Source of the DNA: Purshia tridentata
Taxonomy: Eukaryota; Streptophyta; Magnoliopsida; Rosales; Rosaceae
Assembly: GCA_003254885.1 (NCBI GenBank)
Contig: QANT01003403.1
Span: 62,001-126,000 of the forward strand
Length of the DNA: 64,000 bases
Reading direction: 5' to 3'
Part shown: positions 47,487 to 56,318 of the stretch, one piece after another
Numbering within the stretch: position 1 is the first letter of the stretch
Layout: each line of letters opens with the position of its first letter
Notes under the pieces: generated by a model
Databases searched by the model: none
The model's input: the letters and a program-made list of their open reading frames with translations, nothing else
Told to the model about the DNA's origin: nothing
Position numbers and translations under genes: made by a program

Positions 47487-47919
47487 CTGGGTCTCCGCTT
47501 CAGGTCTTTGTCCAGCTGTGAATTTGAACTTTAAAGGAACCAGCTTTCACCGTCACTCGTTTTCCCAATCGCAATTATCCCAACAGACTTTGCCACAGAT
47601 CTAACCCAACCCAACGCAATCAAGAAAAGATTAAAAGTTAAATTGGAAAATATTCGAGAAGTTCTCTCTCAACTAATCATCAAAAAAAAAAGTTGCGTCT
47701 GATGAATGTTTCCAGAACATCGAATTTGATGTCAAGGCCAAACTCAAACACTACAAAACTACACCGTTTAAATACCCAAGAAATCCCCAGACCCCGAACG
47801 AGGTGGCCCATTTTCAAACTAAACCTGGCCCAGGCGATAAGCTCGAACCATAGTACTATGGCCCATTTTCGTATTGATACACCTCCATCCCCGACTTGGG
47901 GCATAGCGGTTGAAGGTTC

Positions 47920-47970
47920 CACGTGGCATAAAGTGAGTGGTTATAAACACCACCTAAATTCCGTCACGTG
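47920..47970 (+). promoter_or_regulatory. Two G-boxes (CACGTG) in the shared F-box/unknown-gene promoter, copy A
   Basis: CACGTG occurs at 47920-47925 and 47965-47970, 45 bp apart and both followed by GC (CACGTGGC). This lies between the divergent F-box gene and the plus-strand unknown gene. The G-box is the core target of bZIP and bHLH factors, including ABA and light regulators. In copy B the first site is CATGTG. Confidence 0.5.
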
Positions 47971-48223
47971 GCTTTTGGGTACAGGAACCAACTCCCCCAA
48001 CGCATTTCGCATGCTCCATATTCGTTATAAAATTTCGAGACACCCCCCCCTCCCCGCCAAATTGGATTCCATAATTTCAAAATCTCGTTAAGAAAGCACA
48101 CTCGCTCGCTGTGTTTTTTTTCTCTCTCTCTCTCTACCTCTCGCTTCGATTGTCAACTGCAACAATGGTGACCTGAGACAGCGAAGGAAGCGGAGATCAC
48201 CGATCAGCTCTATTCGTCTTCTG

Positions 48224-48771
48224 GTAATTAACGATCTTCCCCTTTCTTTCTCTCTTAAGTACATTCTGCCTTAATTTTGAAGGAAACTGTTTGAACTGCA
48301 ACTCTATTCGATTGATCATTTGAAAATCTATGCGGCTTCATCACTTCGTTGCTTGCTCAATATGATTTTTCTGAAATTTTCTGCATTCTGGATTAATTTT
48401 GAAATACACTGTTTGAACTGCATCTCTATTCGATTAATCATTTGAAAATCTTTGCGGCTTCTCGATCCACTTCGTTACTTGCTCAATTTGATTTTTCTCT
48501 GAATTTTTTGCATTCTGGATTAATTTTGTAAAAGACTGTTTGAACTGCAACTCCATTCGATCTTAATTTTGAAATTCACTCTTTGAACTTTAACTCTATG
48601 CGATTGATCATTTAAAAATCTTTGCGGTTTCTCGATCCACTTCGTTGCTTGCTCAATTTGATTTTTCTGAAATTTTCTGCATTCTGGATTAATTTTGAAA
48701 TAAACTGTTTGAATTGCAACTCTATTCGATTAATCATTTGAAAATCTTTGCGGCTCTGAAGTTTTCTGCAG
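48224..48771 (+). repeat. Expanded leader intron of the unknown gene, four degenerate repeat units
   Basis: The inferred leader intron (donor TTCTG|GTAATT at 48224, acceptor TTTTCTGCAG ending 48771) contains units beginning CATTCTG at 48262, 48384, 48511 and 48680. Each carries a TAATTTTGAAA core, then ACTGTTTGAACTGC and ATTCGATTAATCATTTGAAA. The corresponding intron in copy B (54581-54749) is 169 bp with one unit. Confidence 0.8.
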
Positions 48772-48780
48772 CCAAAAGCC

Positions 48781-49470
48781 ATGGCCGACCCCAACCCCCT
48801 TGAAAGATTTGTGGATATAGTCTTACAGCAAGAAGAACAAGAACAAGAACCAGAAGACCAAGAACCTGACCTACCTGTCCAGCCTCAGCTTCCTGGCCTC
48901 CCTGTGGCGGCTGTGGCCGACAATAACCAAAGCATGGTAGAACCAGAAGAACAAGAACCTGACCAACCTGTCCAGCCTCAGCTTCCTGGCCCCCCTGTGG
49001 CGGCTGTGGCCGACAATAACCAAAGCATGGTGGCAAGGTTGCGGGAGGTTCTAAGGGCTGAGATTTGCCAATCTCTTGCATGGAAAGACAATGATGAACT
49101 GACCTTCATTGTTCGCTTGGATGATGAGTTGGAGGATTTTTTAAATGGCGAAAACGGGGTGTTTGGTGATCTCAGTGCAACAGCATTTCTAGAGGTCCTA
49201 AACTCTGGGAATGTAAGCCGAAACATCATCGATATCATAGGCCAAATCAGCCTGGCGTTCATCATCCAAAGTATAAAGCACAACCACACGGTCATTCTGA
49301 TCACTCAGGTTGTGCAAATGAATCGGACGGTGACTGCAACCACAAAAACACGTGCCACAGGGGACAAATTGAGGATCTTCCTCAAGTGCCGGTGGCACCC
49401 CCAATTGATCAAAAGGATCGAAACAGGCTTTTCAGACGAAGAACACAGATCAGGCCCTGCGTACTTGTGA
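48781..49470 (+). CDS. Unknown Glu/Gln/Pro-rich protein with tail read from antisense CDC45 (copy A)
   Basis: The open frame encodes 229 residues from MADPNPLERFVDIVLQQEEQ. Residues 1-90 are Glu/Gln/Pro-rich and contain a 31-residue tandem repeat (EPEDQEPDLPVQPQLPG... and EPEEQEPDQPVQPQLPG...). Residues about 85-145 form a more ordered-looking, family-unknown segment (RLREVLRAEICQSLAWKDND, FLNGENGVFGDL, AFLEVLNSGN). At the deletion junction (49217/49218) the frame runs into the complement of CDC45 exon sequence, and residues after about 146 are therefore meaningless in origin. In copy B the same exon ends at AAT|GTAAGG and is followed by a histone H4-like segment. In copy A the GTAAG donor survives but its acceptor and downstream exon are gone. 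It may be expressed as a chimera but is probably a decaying gene. Confidence 0.5.
   Translation: MADPNPLERFVDIVLQQEEQEQEPEDQEPDLPVQPQLPGLPVAAVADNNQSMVEPEEQEPDQPVQPQLPGPPVAAVADNNQSMVARLREVLRAEICQSLAWKDNDELTFIVRLDDELEDFLNGENGVFGDLSATAFLEVLNSGNVSRNIIDIIGQISLAFIIQSIKHNHTVILITQVVQMNRTVTATTKTRATGDKLRIFLKCRWHPQLIKRIETGFSDEEHRSGPAYL
48847..49032 (+). repeat. 93-bp in-frame tandem duplication in the unknown gene, copy A
   Basis: Units 48847-48939 and 48940-49032 differ at a few positions. Each encodes 31 residues ending ADNNQSMV. Copy B has a single unit, so the duplication postdates the segmental duplication. Confidence 0.85.
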
Positions 49471-49667
49471 ATTTCTTGAAATGACGAGACGGGGTAGCAA
49501 GCATATTGGATTGAATCCGATTCGAGGACAGGGAAAATGATTTTGAGAGCACAGAGTGAGTCCACATCTGAAGTTGATGGGAAAATGAGCAGAGGAGACT
49601 GAGACGAGGCTGGTGCCGATTCACACAGCCTCTTATAAAAGGATTCTACCGTTTTCTCTCTCATCAT
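49218..49667 (-). pseudogene. CDC45: CDC45 5' fragment, truncated and frameshifted (copy A)
   Basis: The complement reads MMREKTVESFYKRLCESAPA and continues nearly identical to the intact gene at 56319-58106 for about 120 codons. A single missing base (GACTGCAACC against GACTGTCAACC in copy B) then shifts the frame after VFVV. The coding sequence is cut at 49218 by the 2.5-kb deletion, so the GINS/MCM-binding remainder is missing. It cannot make Cdc45. The 5' flank (49668-50594) is still close to that of the intact gene. Confidence 0.9.
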
Positions 49668-50594
49668 GAGTTTCAGTTCAATTGGGCATGGAAATCCCAA
49701 ATTTCAAAGCGAAATGAATGCTACCCTGTAGATCCCAATACAACCCAAAACGATTTTCAACCTTTTTTCACACAATTGCTCAATTGGGAACACGAATTTG
49801 AGGGAAAAACACTCGAGCTTCAAGTAAAATTAGGGGAATATAAATATGTGCAATCTGAAAATTAAAGTAGGATAGAAGCTCAATTGGACATAGAGATCCA
49901 AATTTCAAAGCGAAATGAAAGCTACCCTGTAGATTCCAATACAACCCAAAACGATTTTTAACCTTTTTCAACACAATTGCACAATTGGGTACACAAATTT
50001 GAGGGAAAACAACACTCGAGCATCAAGTAAAATTAATAGGGGATATAATATGTGGCTGTGCAAACTAAAATTGAAGGGATAAATGAAAAGGGATTTACTC
50101 CGCGAATGGAAATGGAAATTCGAATGAAAGTGAAGCACCTGAGATTTGTTCGGATTCGAACACAGCGATCTGCTCTCTGTATTCAATTCAGCTATTGCAA
50201 ATTGGCAATCAGATCCCGGTGAGAGAGACTGAGAGAGTGAGAGCGAGAGAGGGTTTTAGGTTTCGAGCTTCTAACATTTGAGTTTCAGTTTCTTAACGTT
50301 TTTTTCGGGTGAAATTTGAATTTTCTGAAACGCGCCGCGAAATTTTGGCGCTCGATTGGAAATGGGCTGGGGTTCAATTTCATTGGGTTGTCCGTGGAGC
50401 AAGAATAGTATGCGAACGCTCACAGGCTGGATTGCTGGACTCTCATTATTGGACGGATGGATTATTGATTTGGTTTTGAGGAGTGGTCTGATTCAACGGT
50501 CACAATTGACTGGTTGCTGCCACTGAAACACCTATTGACTGTTGACCCTTTTTCTCTCTTTTCCTTTTTTCTTTATGGGTGGCTCAGATTCTAT
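49668..50594. other. CDC45 promoter and leader copy (copy A)
   Basis: This is nearly identical to 58107-59028. It contains a local repeat in which the phrase CAAATTTCAAAGCGAAATGA, with following bases, appears twice about 200 bp apart. A GC-richer stretch with TTTTGGCGCTCGATTGG near 50343 resembles an E2F site (TTTSGCGC), plausible for a replication gene. No coding region. Confidence 0.5.
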
Positions 50595-51350
50595 ATGAAT
50601 TGTTACCATTAAACAGTGACAATCATTACTATTATTCGACAATAACTATATGAATTGGAAAAACACTATAAACCTCCGCACATATCTTGACTCTTTAAAA
50701 TGATTCATGGCTGTCTGAATTTGTAAATCTTCTTTCCAAACTCGTGGTCATGAAACTTTTAGTAATACAAGAATTTTTATATTGCCAATTTATCATATAC
50801 CTAATTTGTTTGATAAGAGCCAAAATAAAGTGCACTGCTAAAGTTGGCACAATTTTACAAGTTGGTATTGATAACTCATGCATCCCAAACTAAATTGGTG
50901 ACAATTTTCATTTCAAAAATTAAAACAAACAAAAGCAAGTGAATTATCAACAGTATTCTTCCCCCCTTTCTTTACCTTTTCTTTTCCAAGTTACAAAGAA
51001 AAAGGTTTTGCATAAGAATAACCTTTAAAATAAATGAAACAAATGAAAGTAAATTTATAGGCTTCTTCATATTCCATTACATATCAAAATGTTTTCACAG
51101 TGCTTCACAAAAATATGGAAGGTGCAGTTGACCGAAAAAATAATAAAAAGAAGCTAGCTAGTTACCAGAAATGCAAACATGTGCATTGCCGAACACATGT
51201 GAAATATAAATAAATTAACTTTAATAAATAAAAGTTTAGTACTTTAATTCTTCGTGTATACTAGCTTGCTGCTAGTTCATCCACCATGGGCTAGCTGATC
51301 ATGATCATGGCAATGGGCATGCCTCCACCCAGCAACTAGCTCATGGATGG

Positions 51351-52956
51351 CTAGTTGGGGATCGACGCCAATGTTGCGGGGATCGCGAGGGGGGTTAGGG
51401 ATGGGGAGAGCACCTTCTCAGCTGCAGCAATCAATGTTAAGAGGGGGTTGGGGTTGGAACGGGGAGCGGGATCACAAATGAGAGCTTGATCATCATAGGC
51501 ACGTTGTGGTAGTCTAGGAACTGGTGTCGGCCACCATGGCAGCACAAACGGGAAGCCGGATCGACAATGCATCCGACTCTCTCGAACCATCTTCGACCAC
51601 TTTCCTGTACAAATGTTGCATATGAAAATATCCACACCCACTACCAGATATAAAATATCTTTCTTAATTGGGTCGAAACCTAGCATTTCTTCACGCTTGA
51701 TTACATGGTCTGGATACATTTTTGGGTCTAGGCAATAAACCTTATGTTCACTCAAGCACAATTTGCCAGCAGGTGCGCCATCGACCATATGATCATGATC
51801 TTCTTCTTTCAACTCCCAAACAAACAAAGTTTTGGAATCAAAGCAGAAATGGCACATCCGCACACAACCTCCACACACACCTAGACAGTGTACATGAGGA
51901 TGGTCTAGAGGCATCTCAAATACAGTGAAACGCAATTTAGGATCAATAATATCATCACCATTACTACTGTTGCTGTTGTTGAAAGGATCCAACCCAAAAA
52001 GAACAAAGCTAAATCCCTTCCAATATAACATCCCATTATAAGCAAAGCTGACATCAGCTCCTTGCATATAATCATAAAATCTAAAGCTTCGTGGGGTTGA
52101 TGCAACTGATTCTCTCCATTCGCCAGTCTCAGAAGAGAAGATCTCCACGTTTAATTCAGAGAAATCATATACCTGACCTTTTGTACAAGGAGGGATAAGA
52201 ATTCTCACAACTCTGCACCTATACTCAGCATTAAGCTGGATGAAATGTCCCTTTTGATTGTCTTTCTTATAGTTATAGTAGGGAACATCACAGATGAATC
52301 CCACTCTTACTAACTCGTGGCATCGAGTAGGAGTGGGAGGAAGAGCGACCCATTGCATGGTGTATGGATTGCAAATGTAGTAATCACATTGAAATTTCCT
52401 GGTTGCGCAGCACAAAACTAAGTCATTATGTGTCCGTACCATAATAGGCTCTTCTTTCAGACAGTGGAAACTCATGATTCCTGGTTGCGCAGCACAAAAC
52501 TAAGTCATTATGTGTCCGTACCGTAATAGGCTCTTCTTTCAGACAGTGGAAACTCATGATTCTTTTGAGCACCGGAGTTAGCAGCTGAGACGGCGACATT
52601 CTATTAAGGAATTCCTCCCCTCGGCTGTTTAGTAAAGTACCTTTTATTGGCATTTTCTTATAACTTTGAAGATATAGAAAGCGGGCAATGAAATAAGGAT
52701 CAGAGATGAGAGTACACCAACGCTTGGATACACGTTTGCATTGGAAAACAAATTTATTGCATGGAAGTCGACTAAGGATTTCAACCAATACCTCATCAGG
52801 GAGACCTTCAATATTAAACACAAATTTTGATGATGGTCTTCTTTGTGCTGATGATGGTCTTTTTAGTTGATGAGAGGTCGCCTCTCCAAGGGACGACTGG
52901 GATCCACTCCTTCCTTTAGTAGCAGCATCACGTTTCATGATCCTGTGCCATGCCAT
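51351..52956 (-). pseudogene. F-box gene copy B, frameshifted by an 82-bp tandem duplication
   Basis: The reading frame starts at 52956 (MAWHRIMKRD) and follows copy A through the F-box to about residue 158. The inserted second copy of 82 bp then shifts the frame, giving a premature stop after 176 residues. The remaining C-terminal region is open again as a 374-residue frame from 52475 (MSFHCLKEEP), with no other disabling change. The lesion therefore looks recent. A truncated F-box-only protein could still be made and might compete for SKP1. A second product from the internal ATG is possible but unlikely. Confidence 0.85.
52398..52561 (+). repeat. 82-bp tandem duplication inside the F-box pseudogene
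   Basis: Units 52398-52479 and 52480-52561 both begin CCTGGTTGCGCAGCACAAAA and differ at one position (ACCATAATAG against ACCGTAATAG). Copy A (around 46134-46215) has one unit. 82 is not a multiple of three, which explains the frameshift. Confidence 0.95.
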
Positions 52957-54268
52957 ATATTATACACATACACAATGTATTACCCTGCGAAAATATGTTA
53001 ATGTGAAACGGCCAAATAGTTCATTGGCTAAAAACTATTTCTGCAAACACAATCTCCCAACTAAAGTACTTAAGATATATGCAATGGAAAGGCAATATCG
53101 CCGTGCATGATCACTGTGAAACTCACAATCATGGGACTAAGACTGAAAAACCTAATGGGCCTGAAAGAAGGCCTTTTCCATCGCAGTTTTGCTTTGCCTT
53201 ATTTCTACATATGGTGATGATGTGAGCTTCTCAAGAACCAGCTACTATAGGGCAGAGGAAGATGTAGTGATTCACATGGTTTTCTTTGACCGATACATCC
53301 TTGTTCACTAAAGTGATATATTGTTTTCTCATTGTCTTAATGTTTTCAAAGGTGTTTTTACTAAGCAAATATATTGTATTTAACAGATACACTAGTACTT
53401 ATGAAGCACCAACCTAAATCTAAATGTTTGAAACCCGACCCTCAAAAACTTCTAATTGAGAATCTGATGGATTTCAATTTCTAGGAATAGAAATTGTGCA
53501 TAAGAAAGAAACCTGCATAGACTGTCCCCTGATAATTGCTTCTTAATAACAAATCCAGATCGAAGCTTCATGTAACGACATTCAATTTCCTGCTGAAAAC
53601 ATTTATAAAGTATTAGTTTAATTACCTTGGCCATCAAAAATCAATGTTTCTGCAGACTGCAGCCATTAGGAAATATAAGCCATAACAATTGAAGCAGCAG
53701 TCTAATGAAAAACTCTTAGCAGGGGTTTACAAAAGTTGACTACTTTACAACATTAGCATTGAAATTCATCAACTTGTCAATATAATTAGCATTAGCAATG
53801 ATAAAGTGACACAAGATAATACCTTTATCATCTGGGTCTCCGCTTCAGGCCTCTGTCCAGCTGTGAGTTTGAACTTTAAAGGCACCAGCTTTCACCTTCA
53901 CTCGTTTTCCAAATCGGATTTATCCCAACAGACTTTGCAACAGATCTAACCCAACCCAACCCAATCAAGAAATAAAGATTAAAAGTTAAATTGGAAAATA
54001 ATTCCAGAAGTTCTCTCTCAACTAATCATCAAACAAAACAAAGTTGCGTTTGATGAAGTCTCCAGAATATCGAATTTGATGTCGAGGCCGAACTCAAAGA
54101 CTACTAAACTACACCCTATAAATACCCAAGAAATCCCCAGAACCCGAACGAGTTGGCCCATTTATAAACTAACCCGGCCCAGTCGATAAGCTCGAACCAT
54201 AGTACTTTGGCCCATTTTCATATCGATACACCTCCATCCCCGAGTTTTGGCATAGCGGTTCAAGGTTC

Positions 54269-54319
54269 CATGTGGCATAAAGTGAGTGATTATAAACACC
54301 ACCTTAATCACGTCACGTG
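54269..54319 (+). promoter_or_regulatory. Promoter G-box pair in copy B, one site mutated
   Basis: The first site is CATGTG (54269-54274) where copy A has CACGTG. The second remains CACGTG (54314-54319). The surrounding sequence is closely alignable. Confidence 0.5.
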
Positions 54320-54758
54320 GCTTTTTGGGTACAGGAACCAACCCTCCCAACGCATTTCGCATGCTCCATATTCGTTACTTACAAAATTTCGAGACTCACA
54401 CCCCCGCCAATTTGTGTTTCATAATTTCTGTATCTCGTTAAGAAAGCACACTCGCTCGCTGTGTTTCTCTCTCTATCGCTCTTCCTCTCTCTCTCTCTCG
54501 CCTCGATTGTCAACTGCAACAATGGTGACCTGAGAAAGCGAAGGAAGCGGAGATCACCGATCAGCTCTGTTCGTTTTCTGGTAATTAACGATCTCCCGCT
54601 TTCTTTCTCTCTCTCAAGTACATTCTGGCTTAATTTTGAAAGAAACTGTTTGAACTGCAACTCTATTCGATTGATCATTTGAAAATCTATGCGGCTTCTC
54701 GATCCACTTCGTTGCTTGCTCAATTTGATTTTTCTGAAGTTTTCTGCAGCCAAAAGCC

Positions 54759-55157
54759 ATGGTCGACCCCAACCCCCTTGAAAGATTTGTGGATAGTCTT
54801 ACAGCAAGAAGAACAAGAACAAGAAGAACCAGAACCAGAACCAGAAGCAGAACCAGAAGAACAAGAACAAGAACCACAACCAGAACCAGAAGAACAAGAA
54901 CCTGACCTACCTGTCCAGCCCCAGCTTCCTGGCCCCCCTGTGGTGGCTATGGCCGACAATAACCAAAGCGTGGCGGCAAGGTTGCGGAAGGTTCTAACGG
55001 ATAGGAATTGCCAATCTCTTACATGGAAAGGAAATGATGAACTGAGCTTCACTGTTCGCTTGGATCATCACTTAGACCTTTTTTTAAATACCGAAAACGG
55101 GGTGTTTGGTGATCTCGACGCAGCAGCGTTTCTAGAGGTCCTAAACTCTGGGAATGT
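54759..55157 (+). pseudogene. First coding exon of the unknown gene, copy B, 2-bp frameshift
   Basis: The ATG at 54759 (MVDPNPLERFVD) corresponds to that of copy A. GGATAGTC replaces GGATATAGTC, and the frame turns into a 48-codon Arg/Thr-rich peptide ending at 54903-54905. The original frame remains open beyond this point (VLQQEEQEQEEPEPEPEAEP to AAAFLEVLNSGN) and could be entered at an internal ATG, 54949 (MADNNQSVAARL). The exon ends at AAT|GTAAGG (55157). The family is not recognised. Compared with copy A, the acidic repeat region is expanded (EPEPEPEAEPEEQEQEPQPE) and the 93-bp duplication is absent. Confidence 0.6.
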
Positions 55158-55257
55158 AAGGTTTCTTCTTTCTCTTCTTCCCTTTTTTTAAAATTTGGTA
55201 ATCATTATTCTTTTGTTATTTGACAATTAATGACTTCATCTTGATTACATCACTTAG

Positions 55258-55638
55258 GTTGTGATTCAAGTTGGTTAAACCGGTGGCATAGTGAGAGAGT
55301 TCCAGTTTTGTGACATCAGAAGAAGGGCATTGGCAGTCAGAGGCAGAGGATTGGGAAGGAAAGGGCTCGGAAGAGGTGGCGCTACCAGGCACAGGACAGT
55401 CTTGCGGGACACGATCCAAGGCATCACGAAGCCGGCTAGTCGAAGGCTGGCTCGTAGGGGAGGAGTGAAAAGAATCAACGGCCTGATTTATGAAGAGCAG
55501 AGAGGGGCTTTGAAGATGTTTCTGGAGGGTGTAATTAGAGACTCAGTGGCTTACACCGAGCATGCCAGGAGGAAGACCGTGAGTGCCATGGATGTTGTGA
55601 ATGCCCTCAGGAGGCAGGGACGCTCACTTTACCTCTAA
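55258..55638 (+). pseudogene. Divergent histone H4-like exon downstream of the unknown gene
   Basis: From about 55331 the sequence encodes a complete H4-like histone fold ([58 protein letters not shown]), ending RRQGRSLYL and lacking the usual GFGG end. There is no ATG before the fold. The frame is contiguous with an exon starting at 55258 (acceptor ATCACTTAG), which continues in phase from the preceding coding exon but meets TAA at 55276. A poorer acceptor, GAGTTCCAG ending 55302, would bypass the stop in frame and yield a fusion of the unknown domain to H4. Positions equivalent to H4 Lys5, Lys12, Lys16 and Lys20 are Leu, Arg, Thr and Thr; Lys8 is kept. It could be an H4 retrocopy captured as an exon, either decayed or in use as a fused variant. 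Confidence 0.6.
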
Positions 55639-56318
55639 TTGCTTGTTTGTGTCCTCACCAAAAATGAGTCCAGAGTCCTAATCTGTTCATAAACAAGTAT
55701 GCATTTTCGTTGTAGCAAACTGATTTATAAACAAGTATCGAATCAGATTTTCGGTGTTAAAGGTCCAAATATGGATAATCACTTTCATTGAATTTTCTTA
55801 AAAGTTTTGGGAACACTATTATTTCTCCATCCTTAATCATGCATAACATGCTAACTTCTCCCATACCATCATCATGCATCTGCCTCCCTCTCTCATACCT
55901 ACGTTTGTGTTTTCTCATTCTGATTAAAAATGTCTACTTCAGGTTTTGTTTAAAATCCTTGTATTTATGAGATCTGGAGGCTCAAATTTTTTGTAAAAGT
56001 ATTTGTTAAAATTGTTGTCCCATGATCCTATGATCCTATCCCAATATGGGATATATATGAAAGAAATTGATTACGTACTAGTTACTAGAAAAGGTCAAGT
56101 TCAATTTATATATGAAAGAAAGAACATGTTACAACTTACAAGTACAACAAAAGTGAATGAGAAAGATTTATTGGGAAAAAAAAAAAACAGACAATTATAT
56201 TTCATGGTACAGATCAACTAAAACATATTACTTATTGGTCATCTCAAACATGACCCAGAATTTGCTCAAAGTAGCTAAAGCGTGGAGTTAGACATTTAGC
56301 CTTACAAAAAGTTCTACA
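55639..56318. other. Convergent spacer between the H4-like exon and CDC45
   Basis: AT-rich, no gene recognised. It contains two copies of ATATATGAAAGAAA (about 56051 and 56109) and an A-run near 56178-56189. It lies wholly within the segment deleted from copy A. Confidence 0.4.

Larger units (their letters stand above)
44324..50594 (+). repeat. Segmental duplication, copy A (about 6.3 kb)
   Basis: This segment is collinear with 50595-59028. Similarity begins at GAAATTGTCACCATCAAACA and ends at GGCTCAGATTCTA. It contains the intact F-box gene, the start of an unknown gene and only the 5' end of CDC45. Relative to copy B it lacks 2,495 bp (55161-57655), carries an expanded leader intron and has a 93-bp coding duplication. 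Confidence 0.92.
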
